29,874 nucleotides of DNA from JAFARZ01 sp035651595 (GTDB lineage: Bacteria; Actinomycetota; Actinomycetes; Streptosporangiales; Streptosporangiaceae). Position numbers and translations under genes: made by a program. The stretch lies in contig DASRFJ010000278.1 in the NCBI GenBank assembly GCA_035651595.1, positions 1-29,874 of the forward strand. Reading direction: 5' to 3'. The notes under the pieces were generated by a model that was not told where the DNA came from, searched no databases, and saw nothing but the letters and a program-made list of their open reading frames with translations. Shown here one piece after another: positions 1 to 7,065 of this stretch; position 1 is the stretch's first letter, and every line of letters begins with the position of its first letter.

Positions 1-99
1 GGCCGGATCATTGCGGACAGTTACCCCCCCAAAGTGGGGGGGTAACTGTCCGCAATAATTTTCGAGCGTCTTCCGGAGCCCGAGCAGACCGCCGAACGG
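1..99. repeat. Dispersed intergenic repeat, copy 1 (left end cut by window edge)
   Basis: The central hairpin (10-56) is flanked on the right by a tract collinear with the right flank of copy 3: positions 57-99 match 18231-18273 at about 31 of 43 bases by hand, without gaps, including a shared CGCCGAACGG. The nine bases left of the hairpin also resemble the left flank of copy 3. The homology beyond the stem shows this is a repeat family and not merely two similar terminators. No protein-coding content was recognised in 1-187. Confidence 0.65.
10..56. terminator. Large perfect hairpin, likely bidirectional terminator (copy 1)
   Basis: A perfect 21-bp stem (10-30 with 36-56) closes a 5-nt loop AAAGT. 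On the plus strand it is followed by AATTTT. It lies 132 nt downstream of the minus-strand operon that ends at 188. The arm begins ATTGCGGACAGTTACC and recurs with few changes at 11791 and 18184. Terminator function is inferred from stem strength and position. Confidence 0.7.
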
Positions 100-187
100 C
101 AAGGGCATGCTGGACCAAACCGGGCATTGCGGGCAGCCAGCACAGCAGCCGACCCCGTGTGCGCCGGAAACGTGGACGGTATGTCCG

Positions 188-1540
188 TTATGCGAGGGAG
201 AGCGGGGCGTCGGGGGACGGCAGGACCTGGCGGAGCACCTGGGAGAATTCCTCCGCCATCGCGCCGATCGTCTCATCGCCGAAAGTATTGCGCTTGAACG
301 TGATCGCGCCGATCATGTCGCCCGACGTGGTGGTGCTCAGCGTCCACAGCACCCCGTCCGGCATGGCGGAGGTCCGCTCCTGGCCGCGCGGCTCCCGCGA
401 TATCTCGGCGAACTTCAGGTCGCCGGGGATGTCATCGCCCAGCATGACCGGGTCGGGGAACACCTGGAACACGGCCGCTGACCCGTTGTCGGCCATGGCG
501 GGTCCCATCAGCTGGGGCGCCAGGCCGAAGATGTGCATGCTGGGGATGTCGTGCGAGTACGCGTCCAGGCAGGTCCGGCGCGTCCGGTCGAGCACCTCGC
601 GGAACGTGGTGCACCCGGTGAGGTCGGTGCGCAGCGGGATGAAGTTGAAGAACGACCCGACGGTGTCCTGGAACAGCCGGCCGCCGCGGCCGGGGGTGAA
701 GGTCGCGATGATGACGTCCTTGGACTTGAGCTTGCGCTGCACGACGATCTGGTACGCGGCGAGTAGCACGATCGCGGTCGTGCTCCGGGTGGCGGTGGCC
801 AGCTTCGCGGCGGCCGAGGCCAGGTCCGCGGGGATAGAGAAGCGGTACGCGCCGGTCGTCTGCGGCACGCCGGCCGACCGGGCGAAATCGGTGGGCAGCG
901 CGCTGATCAGCGCGTCCGACAGGTTCTTGCGCCAGTACTCGATCGCGGCGGCGGACTGAGCCTGCGGTGCCTCCCGGCTCCAGGTGGCGAACTCCCGGTA
1001 CTGGGGCGCGTCCGGCAGCTCGGGCACGTCGAAGCCCCGCTGCGCCGCGTAGCGGTTGACCAGGTCGCGGATGATCACCCGCACCGCCCAGCCGTCCGTG
1101 GCGATGTGGTGCGTGATCAGCGCGAGCACCGAGTCCTGCTCGTCGAACCGCGCGAGCACCGCCTTGATGAACGGCGGCCGGTCCGCGTCGATCGTGCCGG
1201 TCTCGAGCTCCCTGATCAGCTCCTCCGCCTGCTGATCCCGTGACTTGCCTGGCTCGGCGGGCAGGTCACGCACCGAGAGTTCGGGCGTGGAAGCGGGATG
1301 TATCTCCTGGTACTTGTCGTCGCCGTCGCGCACTATCACGGTGCGCAGCGCCTCGTGCCGTTCCACCACATCACGCAGCGCACGTCGCATCGCGTCGGCG
1401 TCCACCTGCCCGCTCACGCGCCAGGCTTCGACGATGTGGTAGTGCGGACCGAACGGCCCGTCCTCACTGCCAAAGTCGAAGAGGCAGACAAACTCCTGAT
1501 TCAGCGACAACGGGGCTCGCTCGGTCCGTGTGACGGTCAT
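188..1540 (-). CDS. Free-standing NRPS condensation protein C1
   Basis: This 450-residue protein is a single condensation domain with no adenylation or carrier domain. The catalytic HHxxxDG motif is intact as HHIATDG (residues 144-150), with the general-base His at 145. Such proteins condense two carrier-bound acyl groups, or one acyl group with a free amine or alcohol; SgcC5 of C-1027 is a known free-standing, ester-forming example. The start is supported by AAGGAG eight bases upstream. It is the last gene of a six-gene minus-strand operon, 3 nt after the HpaB-type hydroxylase gene. It is paralogous to the C protein at 5743-7065: both begin near an LSLNQEF motif and share the same layout. 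Which acyl groups it joins cannot be read from sequence; linking units from the separate assembly proteins is inferred. Confidence 0.88.
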   Translation of the reverse strand: MTVTRTERAPLSLNQEFVCLFDFGSEDGPFGPHYHIVEAWRVSGQVDADAMRRALRDVVERHEALRTVIVRDGDDKYQEIHPASTPELSVRDLPAEPGKSRDQQAEELIRELETGTIDADRPPFIKAVLARFDEQDSVLALITHHIATDGWAVRVIIRDLVNRYAAQRGFDVPELPDAPQYREFATWSREAPQAQSAAAIEYWRKNLSDALISALPTDFARSAGVPQTTGAYRFSIPADLASAAAKLATATRSTTAIVLLAAYQIVVQRKLKSKDVIIATFTPGRGGRLFQDTVGSFFNFIPLRTDLTGCTTFREVLDRTRRTCLDAYSHDIPSMHIFGLAPQLMGPAMADNGSAAVFQVFPDPVMLGDDIPGDLKFAEISREPRGQERTSAMPDGVLWTLSTTTSGDMIGAITFKRNTFGDETIGAMAEEFSQVLRQVLPSPDAPLSLA

Positions 1541-1543
1541 GGT

Positions 1544-3076
1544 TCACGCTCCTTCTAGCGGATTTCGGTGCTCGAACGAGCACAGGTCGGTGGTTGTCCA
1601 GCCGTCCAGGTCGTATTCCGCGAGGCAGGCATCGGCGAACGCCTTGTACTGATCGATCAGGCCACCCGATTCCTGTGCGTACAGCAGCTCGACGCGCGTG
1701 TTCTCGTGGTTGCCCGCGTAGTTGCGCTCGTACAGCTCGTGCCGCCCCGCGAACTCGGTGCCGACGGCATCCCACAGCAGCTTCATCACCTTGACCCGCT
1801 CGACCGCGTCGCGGCCGCCGGAGCCGCGCAGGAACTTGTCAAGGTACGGACGGATCTGGTCGTTCTTGAAGTCTTCGGCGCTTGAGTTGACGTAGACGAG
1901 CCCGCTGGCGACGTCTTGCAGGACGATCTCCCTGATCCTCGGGTAGCCGATCTGCATGAACCAGCGGTACGCCATGCCGTATTGCGGATTGGGCAGCACG
2001 GCGCCGTTCTTCCAGGGGACCGGATTGCGCGCTGCGGCATCCGACAGCGCCCAGAAGAGATTGCGCCAGGCGAGGACCTCGCCAAGGCGCGTCTGAACGC
2101 CGCGGAAGTCCCTGGTACCGGTGATTTCCAGCGCCTTGACGAGCAGTCCGGCGATGAATTCCAGCTTCACTGCCAGGCGTATGCAGCCATGAAAGGTAAA
2201 GCGCTCGAAGAAACCGGATTGTTCGCCGAACTGCTGTACCTTGGCGAGGCTGCCATAGATGAATACGTTCTCCCAGGGGATGAGCACCTTGTCCAGGACA
2301 AGAATGGTGTCGTTCTCGTCCATTCGCGAGGACAACGGATAATCGAATGGGCTGCCCATGACCGCCGACATCGCGCTGTAGGACGTCCGGCAGATCAGCT
2401 TCACCCCCGGCGCGTCCATCGGGACGGTGGCGACCAGCGCGAACGGCCGCTTGCGTACCGGCAGGCCGTAGTGCGCGATGAAGTTGTAGTGCGCGAGCGC
2501 CGAACCGGTCGCGACCACCTTGGCGCCGCTGACGATCAGGCCGGCGTCGGTTTCGCGTTCCGCGTGCACGAAGACGTCCTCGACCTCGTCGGGCGGCCGG
2601 CTCCGGTCGACAGGCGGGTGGACGATCGCGTGATTCCAGAACAGTACCTGCTCCTGTGAGCGCGCGTACCAGTGCTTCGCGTTGGCCTCGAACGGCTGGT
2701 AGAACTCCGCGTTCGCGCCGAGCGTGCCGAGGAAGGAAGCCTTGTAGTCCGGGCTGCGGCCCATCCAGCCGTAGGTCATGCGCGCCCACTCGGCGATCGC
2801 GGCCTGGTCAGCGACGAGGTCGTCGACGCTGTGCGGCGTGGTGAAGAACCGGTGGGTGTAGCCGTCACTGCCGGTGTCGGTGGGCGCGACGAGAACGGCT
2901 GAGTGCTTCGGGTCGTGCAGGGCGTCGTACAGCCTGGCGATCATCCTGGCCGGATTGCGGAACGCCGGATGCACGGTCACGTCCTTGACCCGCTCGCCGT
3001 AGAGGTAGACCTCGCGGTCGTCGCGCAGGCTCTCGAGGTATTCCTCGCCCGTCATCGGCCGGGTCTTGCGCCGCAT
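1544..3076 (-). CDS. HpaB/PvcC-family flavin-dependent aromatic hydroxylase
   Basis: This 510-residue protein belongs to the 4-hydroxyphenylacetate 3-hydroxylase large-subunit family, whose members use reduced FAD to ortho-hydroxylate phenols. Family landmarks are the N-terminal MTGEEYLESL tract, the HAIVHPPVDR region, the middle-domain run with PFDYPLSSR and DENDTILV, and a C-terminal KVMKLLWDAVGTEF segment. Length is typical. The start at 3076 has GGGAGG eight bases upstream; Met8 (3055) is an alternative. The preceding ThDP gene ends 4 nt before it. In secondary metabolism such enzymes can act on carrier-bound tyrosine-like substrates (SgcC in C-1027). No HpaC-type flavin reductase was found here, so reduced flavin must come from elsewhere. 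A central stretch, 2161-2340, is only 54% G+C by count, well below its neighbours. Confidence 0.9.
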   Translation of the reverse strand: MRRKTRPMTGEEYLESLRDDREVYLYGERVKDVTVHPAFRNPARMIARLYDALHDPKHSAVLVAPTDTGSDGYTHRFFTTPHSVDDLVADQAAIAEWARMTYGWMGRSPDYKASFLGTLGANAEFYQPFEANAKHWYARSQEQVLFWNHAIVHPPVDRSRPPDEVEDVFVHAERETDAGLIVSGAKVVATGSALAHYNFIAHYGLPVRKRPFALVATVPMDAPGVKLICRTSYSAMSAVMGSPFDYPLSSRMDENDTILVLDKVLIPWENVFIYGSLAKVQQFGEQSGFFERFTFHGCIRLAVKLEFIAGLLVKALEITGTRDFRGVQTRLGEVLAWRNLFWALSDAAARNPVPWKNGAVLPNPQYGMAYRWFMQIGYPRIREIVLQDVASGLVYVNSSAEDFKNDQIRPYLDKFLRGSGGRDAVERVKVMKLLWDAVGTEFAGRHELYERNYAGNHENTRVELLYAQESGGLIDQYKAFADACLAEYDLDGWTTTDLCSFEHRNPLEGA

Positions 3077-3080
3077 CGTC

Positions 3081-4772
3081 CTACCTCCCCGCTCGGATGT
3101 GATCGCCCAGCTCCGACAGGTACTTGGCGACCACGTCCGGCACGACCTTGCAGTCGAGCAGGTAGGTGCCGGGGTTCCCCGCGTCGAGCCAGGCGCGTAC
3201 CCCGGCCAGGTCGGCGACCGTGCGTACCGTCGCGGCTTGCGCCCCGAACGAGCGCGCCACGGCGGCGAAGTCGGTATCGCCGAAGGTGGCGGGGGTGATG
3301 TCGGTGCCGAGCGGGCGGTACATGTGCACCTCCGCGCCGTAGGCGGCGTCGTTGAAGATCACCACGAGCGCCGAGTGCGCGACGCGAACCAGGGTCTCCA
3401 GCTCGGGCAGCCCCATCAGCGCGCCGCCGTCGCCGAGGGCCACGACCGTCGTCCGGTCGGGCCTGCCGATCGCCGCGCCGACCGCGCCGGCGAAACCGAG
3501 GCCTATCGTCTGGAACGCCGCGCCGGTGAACACGAGCGCGGACGGGTCGGCGGCGGGCCAGTACATGGCCGGCCAGCCGACGAAGTGGCCGCCGTCCATG
3601 ACCAGCGTGCGTTCCGGCGGCAGCAGGCCGGCCAGCGCCAGCGACAAGGTCCGCGGGTCGATCCGGCCGGCCGTGCTCGCGTCGTCGTACGGCTCGTGTT
3701 CCCATCCGGCCACGGCGATGTCGCCCGCCACCTCGCCGCGCCACCGCGACGCGGCCATGCCGCGCGCCCGCACGCCGTCCAGCAGGGCACACGCGATCCG
3801 CGTCGCGTCGCCCGTGACGCACAGGTCGACCCGGCTCGCGGTCGGTACGGCGGCGAGGTCGACCTGCACGAGCGTGGCGCGCGGATCGAACACCATGCCG
3901 CCGTGCAGGGTGAATTCGTTCAGGCTCGCCCCGAACGCGACGATCACGTCCGCCTCGCCCATGATCCGCGCCGCCCGCGGCGAGGCGAAGCCGCCGCAGA
4001 TCCCGAGCGACCAGGGGTTCTGGCGGAACAGCCCGTCGGCCATCACGGTGGTCGTGAGCAGCGCGCCAAGCCGGTCGGCGAGCGCGGCGATCGGCTGCGC
4101 GGCACCGGACCGGTACGCGCCGAGCCCGGCGAGCAGCAGCGGTCGGCGAGCGCCGGCCAGGGCGGCGAGGGCCGCGTCAAGCGCCGCCTCGCGGTCCGCG
4201 TCGACGTCGTGGACAGCCGGGACTAGTCGAGGGAGCGGGCGGACGGACGCGGTCTGGCTGTTCTGCTCCGGCACGTCGGCGGCCAGCACGTCGGCGGCGA
4301 GCAGGTCGGCGGGCAGGCTGAGCACGACGGGCCGCGGTCCGCGGCGCGCGAGTCCGAGCGCGTGGGCAACGGTGCCGCGGACCGCGGCTGGGTCCGTGAC
4401 GCGAACGGTGCGAGCGCCGAGCGCCGCGGCGAACGCCGCCTGGTCGATGTCGATCCGCCGCGGTCCGCTGGCCGGCTGGTCGCCGGTGAGCAGCAGCAGG
4501 CCACTGCGGTGCTTGACCGCTTCGGCCAGCCCGGTCGCGGTGTTGGTCAGGCCGGGCCCATATGTGGTCGTGCACACCGCGACGTGTCCGGTCGCCCGGT
4601 AGTACGCATCCGCCATCGCGACGGCTCCGCCCTCGTGCCTGGCGGCGACGTACCTGGCGCCGCCCGCCATGAGCCCGGCCACGGCGAGGAAGTTCCCGTT
4701 GCCGACGACGCCGAAGGCGGCCCGGACACCCTCGTCGGCAAGCGCCTCTCCCACCGCGGTCGCGAGCTTCAT
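3081..4772 (-). CDS. Thiamine diphosphate-dependent enzyme (acetolactate synthase/benzoylformate decarboxylase-like)
   Basis: This 563-residue protein has the full three-domain layout of the acetolactate synthase/pyruvate oxidase/decarboxylase superfamily. The cofactor-activating Glu lies in RHEGGA (Glu47), and the Mg/ThDP-binding GDG...NDAAYG motif starts near residue 445. Members decarboxylate alpha-keto acids and either protonate the intermediate or add it to another carbonyl. The start overlaps the methyltransferase stop by 4 nt (ATGA), so the two are probably translationally coupled. Its place between a putative keto-acid methyltransferase and an aromatic hydroxylase suggests it handles an alpha-keto acid or couples one to form an acyloin (inference). 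Acetolactate synthesis for branched-chain amino acids is less likely, because no small regulatory subunit or ilv gene is adjacent. Confidence 0.87.
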   Translation of the reverse strand: MKLATAVGEALADEGVRAAFGVVGNGNFLAVAGLMAGGARYVAARHEGGAVAMADAYYRATGHVAVCTTTYGPGLTNTATGLAEAVKHRSGLLLLTGDQPASGPRRIDIDQAAFAAALGARTVRVTDPAAVRGTVAHALGLARRGPRPVVLSLPADLLAADVLAADVPEQNSQTASVRPLPRLVPAVHDVDADREAALDAALAALAGARRPLLLAGLGAYRSGAAQPIAALADRLGALLTTTVMADGLFRQNPWSLGICGGFASPRAARIMGEADVIVAFGASLNEFTLHGGMVFDPRATLVQVDLAAVPTASRVDLCVTGDATRIACALLDGVRARGMAASRWRGEVAGDIAVAGWEHEPYDDASTAGRIDPRTLSLALAGLLPPERTLVMDGGHFVGWPAMYWPAADPSALVFTGAAFQTIGLGFAGAVGAAIGRPDRTTVVALGDGGALMGLPELETLVRVAHSALVVIFNDAAYGAEVHMYRPLGTDITPATFGDTDFAAVARSFGAQAATVRTVADLAGVRAWLDAGNPGTYLLDCKVVPDVVAKYLSELGDHIRAGR

Positions 4773-5746
4773 TCGAGCTCGAAGATGACTTCGCCGACGG
4801 TCATGTCGATCCGGTTCGTCCGCATGAGCTGCCAGCCGGCCTCGTCGAACACCGACTCCCAGTCGGCGACGGTGGGCAGGAAGACGCCCATCAGGTCATG
4901 GCCGAGCTCGAAGCCGAGCGTGAACACCGGCAGGTCGGTATCGGGAACCTCGCCGGTCCGCGTCGCGTCGCCGAGCAGCAGCCGCCGGGCCGCGGGAAAG
5001 ACCTTGCGGATCCGCCGCAGCGCGGCCACGCAGTTCTCGCGCGGCCAGAAATCGTGACCCATCATGAAGCAGGTGATCAGGTCGACGTCCGCGAACTCCG
5101 GACGCTCGTCGAGGTCGAGCACGTCGGCTTCGATGAGCGTGACCCGGTCCGCCGCGCCGGCCGCCAGCGAGTCGGCCTCGGCCGCGTCGAGCGCGGGGCG
5201 GGCGATGTCGATGCCGATGCCGCGGGCACGCGGGTACCTGGCCAGGATGCCGAGCACCCGGCCGCCGCTGCCGCAGCCTAGGTCCACGACGTTGCCGAGC
5301 TCGAAGCCGAGCCGGCCCATCGCGTCCCAGAACGTCGGCGCGTAGCAGAGCTGGTCGATCTCCCGGCAGGCGTACGCGATCGCGGCCGCGTCCCGCTGGT
5401 AGAACTGGCCGGACCGGTTCTCGCTGACCAGAACCGACGGCATCTGCCGGAACAGCTCCGCGCTGCCGCGGCTCAGCCAGTGGAAGAACGACTTGTACCG
5501 GTAGACCTCGTCGAAGGCGTCCGCGACGAGGACCAGCGTGCCGCTGCGCCGTACCACACCCACCGAGGCCAGCGCGCGGAACAGGCCAGCGGTGGCGGAC
5601 GGGTCGAGGCCACGTCGTTCGGAGAAATCTTTGGTGTCGAGGGTCCGGTCGACGGACAGCTCGTCGAGCGCGCCGATCTCCCAGGCAGCGGCGATCGCCC
5701 ACGCCGCCACCGCCGAGTTGTAGATCTTCGCCGCGGCCCCGGTCAT
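4769..5746 (-). CDS. SAM-dependent methyltransferase, MppJ/SgvM-like (candidate alpha-keto acid C-methyltransferase)
   Basis: This 325-residue protein has an N-terminal helical dimerisation domain and a class I SAM fold with the glycine motif VVDLGCGSGG (153-162) and acidic GIGID (177-180). His231, followed by Asp232 in MMGHDFW, and His283 in ELGHDL are 52 residues apart. As recalled, MppJ, the non-heme-iron phenylpyruvate C-methyltransferase of mannopeptimycin biosynthesis, binds iron through His243 and His295, also 52 apart. This supports keto-acid beta-carbon methylation over O-methylation, but rests on a hand comparison. The start overlaps the upstream C-protein stop (ATGA) and the stop overlaps the ThDP gene start. 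With that enzyme next door, a keto-acid substrate is coherent. The alternative is a generic small-molecule O-methyltransferase. Confidence 0.8.
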   Translation of the reverse strand: MTGAAAKIYNSAVAAWAIAAAWEIGALDELSVDRTLDTKDFSERRGLDPSATAGLFRALASVGVVRRSGTLVLVADAFDEVYRYKSFFHWLSRGSAELFRQMPSVLVSENRSGQFYQRDAAAIAYACREIDQLCYAPTFWDAMGRLGFELGNVVDLGCGSGGRVLGILARYPRARGIGIDIARPALDAAEADSLAAGAADRVTLIEADVLDLDERPEFADVDLITCFMMGHDFWPRENCVAALRRIRKVFPAARRLLLGDATRTGEVPDTDLPVFTLGFELGHDLMGVFLPTVADWESVFDEAGWQLMRTNRIDMTVGEVIFELE

Positions 5747-7065
5747 GACCTGACCAGCTGCGCGGTCGGCTCGGCCACGGACGCGGCGAGCACGCGGCGG
5801 TACCGCGTCGCGATCCCCGCGATCGTGCCTTCGTCGAACCGGCCCCGGCTATAGCGGACCAGGCCGGCCAGCTCTCCCGACCGCAGGTGGTCCAGCGCCC
5901 ACAGCATGCCCTTCGGCGTGCTGGCGCCGACCGGCGTCGACGTGCGCCGGTCGCGGAGTTCGGCGTACCTGAGATCGCCGGCCCGCTCGATTCCGGTAAG
6001 GGCGGGCGGCGGCAGCATCTCGAACGCGCTGACCGCCAGGTGATCGTCGCCGCACGGTGCCATCAGGTCGCCGGCGTGCGCCTGGATCAGCGGGAACGGG
6101 ATGTCGTTCGCGTACGCCTGGAGGCAGCTCGCCCTGGTCCGCGCGATGACGTCGGCGAAGTTGCGGCAGCCGTCAAGCCCGGTCCTGATCGGCAAGAAGT
6201 TGTACAGCGGTCCCACCACGCTGGCGAAACGCGGTTCGTTGCGTCCGGCGGTGAACGTCGGCACGACCAGATCGGATTCTCCGGTCAGCTGGCTGGCCAG
6301 CAGGTTATAGGCGGCGAGCAGCACGACGAACAGCGAGCTGCGCGCCGACCTCGCGACCTGGGCCGTCTGCTCGGTCAGCTCCCGGTCGATCACGAAGCGG
6401 TGCACCGAGTACGGATCGGGCGCGCCTTCGGGCAGCACCCGGTCGGCCGGCAGCGTGTGCACCCGCGCGCCGCGCAGGTGCTCCCGCCAGTGCCTGGCGG
6501 CGACGCCGGACCAGGACTGTTCGCTGGCCCGCTGCCAGGCGGCGAACTCGCGGTACTGAACCGCGTCGGGCAGGCCGGGAGTGCGCCCGGCGGCCCTTGC
6601 GGCGTAGCACGCGGCGAGGTCGGTGATGATCACGTGCATGGACCAGGCGTCGGACGCGATGTGGTGCGTCGTCAGCGCGAGCACGTGGTCGTCGGCGCCG
6701 AGCCTGCCGAGTACCGCCCGTAGCAGCGGCATCTCGCCGGGGCCGAACGGCCTGGCCTCGACGTCGTCCAGCAGGCCGTACGCGTCCCCCGAGCCGGCGT
6801 CGCGCACCTCCAGGCTCACCCGGGCCGGCGGGTGCACTCGCGAATGCCATCCGCCGTCGTTATTGCGCACGCTGGTGCGGAGTATCTCGTGCCTGGCCAC
6901 GACGTCGTCAAGGGCGGCCGACAGCGCGCCGTTATCGAGGCTCCCGTGCAGGCGCAGCCCGTAGGTGATCGTGTACCACTGGCTGAGCGCTCCCGCTGTC
7001 TCGCCATGATCCAGAGAGCACAAGAACTCCTGGTTCAGCGAGAGCGCGGGCCGTTCGTCGGTCAT
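5743..7065 (-). CDS. Free-standing NRPS condensation protein C2 (HHxxxDA variant)
   Basis: This 440-residue single condensation domain is paralogous to the protein at 188-1540. Its active-site motif reads HHIASDA (134-140): catalytic His135 and structural Asp139 are kept, but the usual Gly is Ala. The start at 7065 is chosen because it forms a TGATG overlap with the A-PCP stop and because the conserved C-domain N-terminus (LSLNQEF) begins at residue 9; a longer in-frame reading runs into the neighbour. Its stop overlaps the methyltransferase start by 4 nt. Being cotranscribed with an A-PCP didomain, it is the natural partner to move that unit onto an amine or carrier-bound peptide (inference). 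Reduced activity or an altered acceptor site is possible given the Gly-to-Ala change. Confidence 0.87.
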   Translation of the reverse strand: MTDERPALSLNQEFLCSLDHGETAGALSQWYTITYGLRLHGSLDNGALSAALDDVVARHEILRTSVRNNDGGWHSRVHPPARVSLEVRDAGSGDAYGLLDDVEARPFGPGEMPLLRAVLGRLGADDHVLALTTHHIASDAWSMHVIITDLAACYAARAAGRTPGLPDAVQYREFAAWQRASEQSWSGVAARHWREHLRGARVHTLPADRVLPEGAPDPYSVHRFVIDRELTEQTAQVARSARSSLFVVLLAAYNLLASQLTGESDLVVPTFTAGRNEPRFASVVGPLYNFLPIRTGLDGCRNFADVIARTRASCLQAYANDIPFPLIQAHAGDLMAPCGDDHLAVSAFEMLPPPALTGIERAGDLRYAELRDRRTSTPVGASTPKGMLWALDHLRSGELAGLVRYSRGRFDEGTIAGIATRYRRVLAASVAEPTAQLVRS

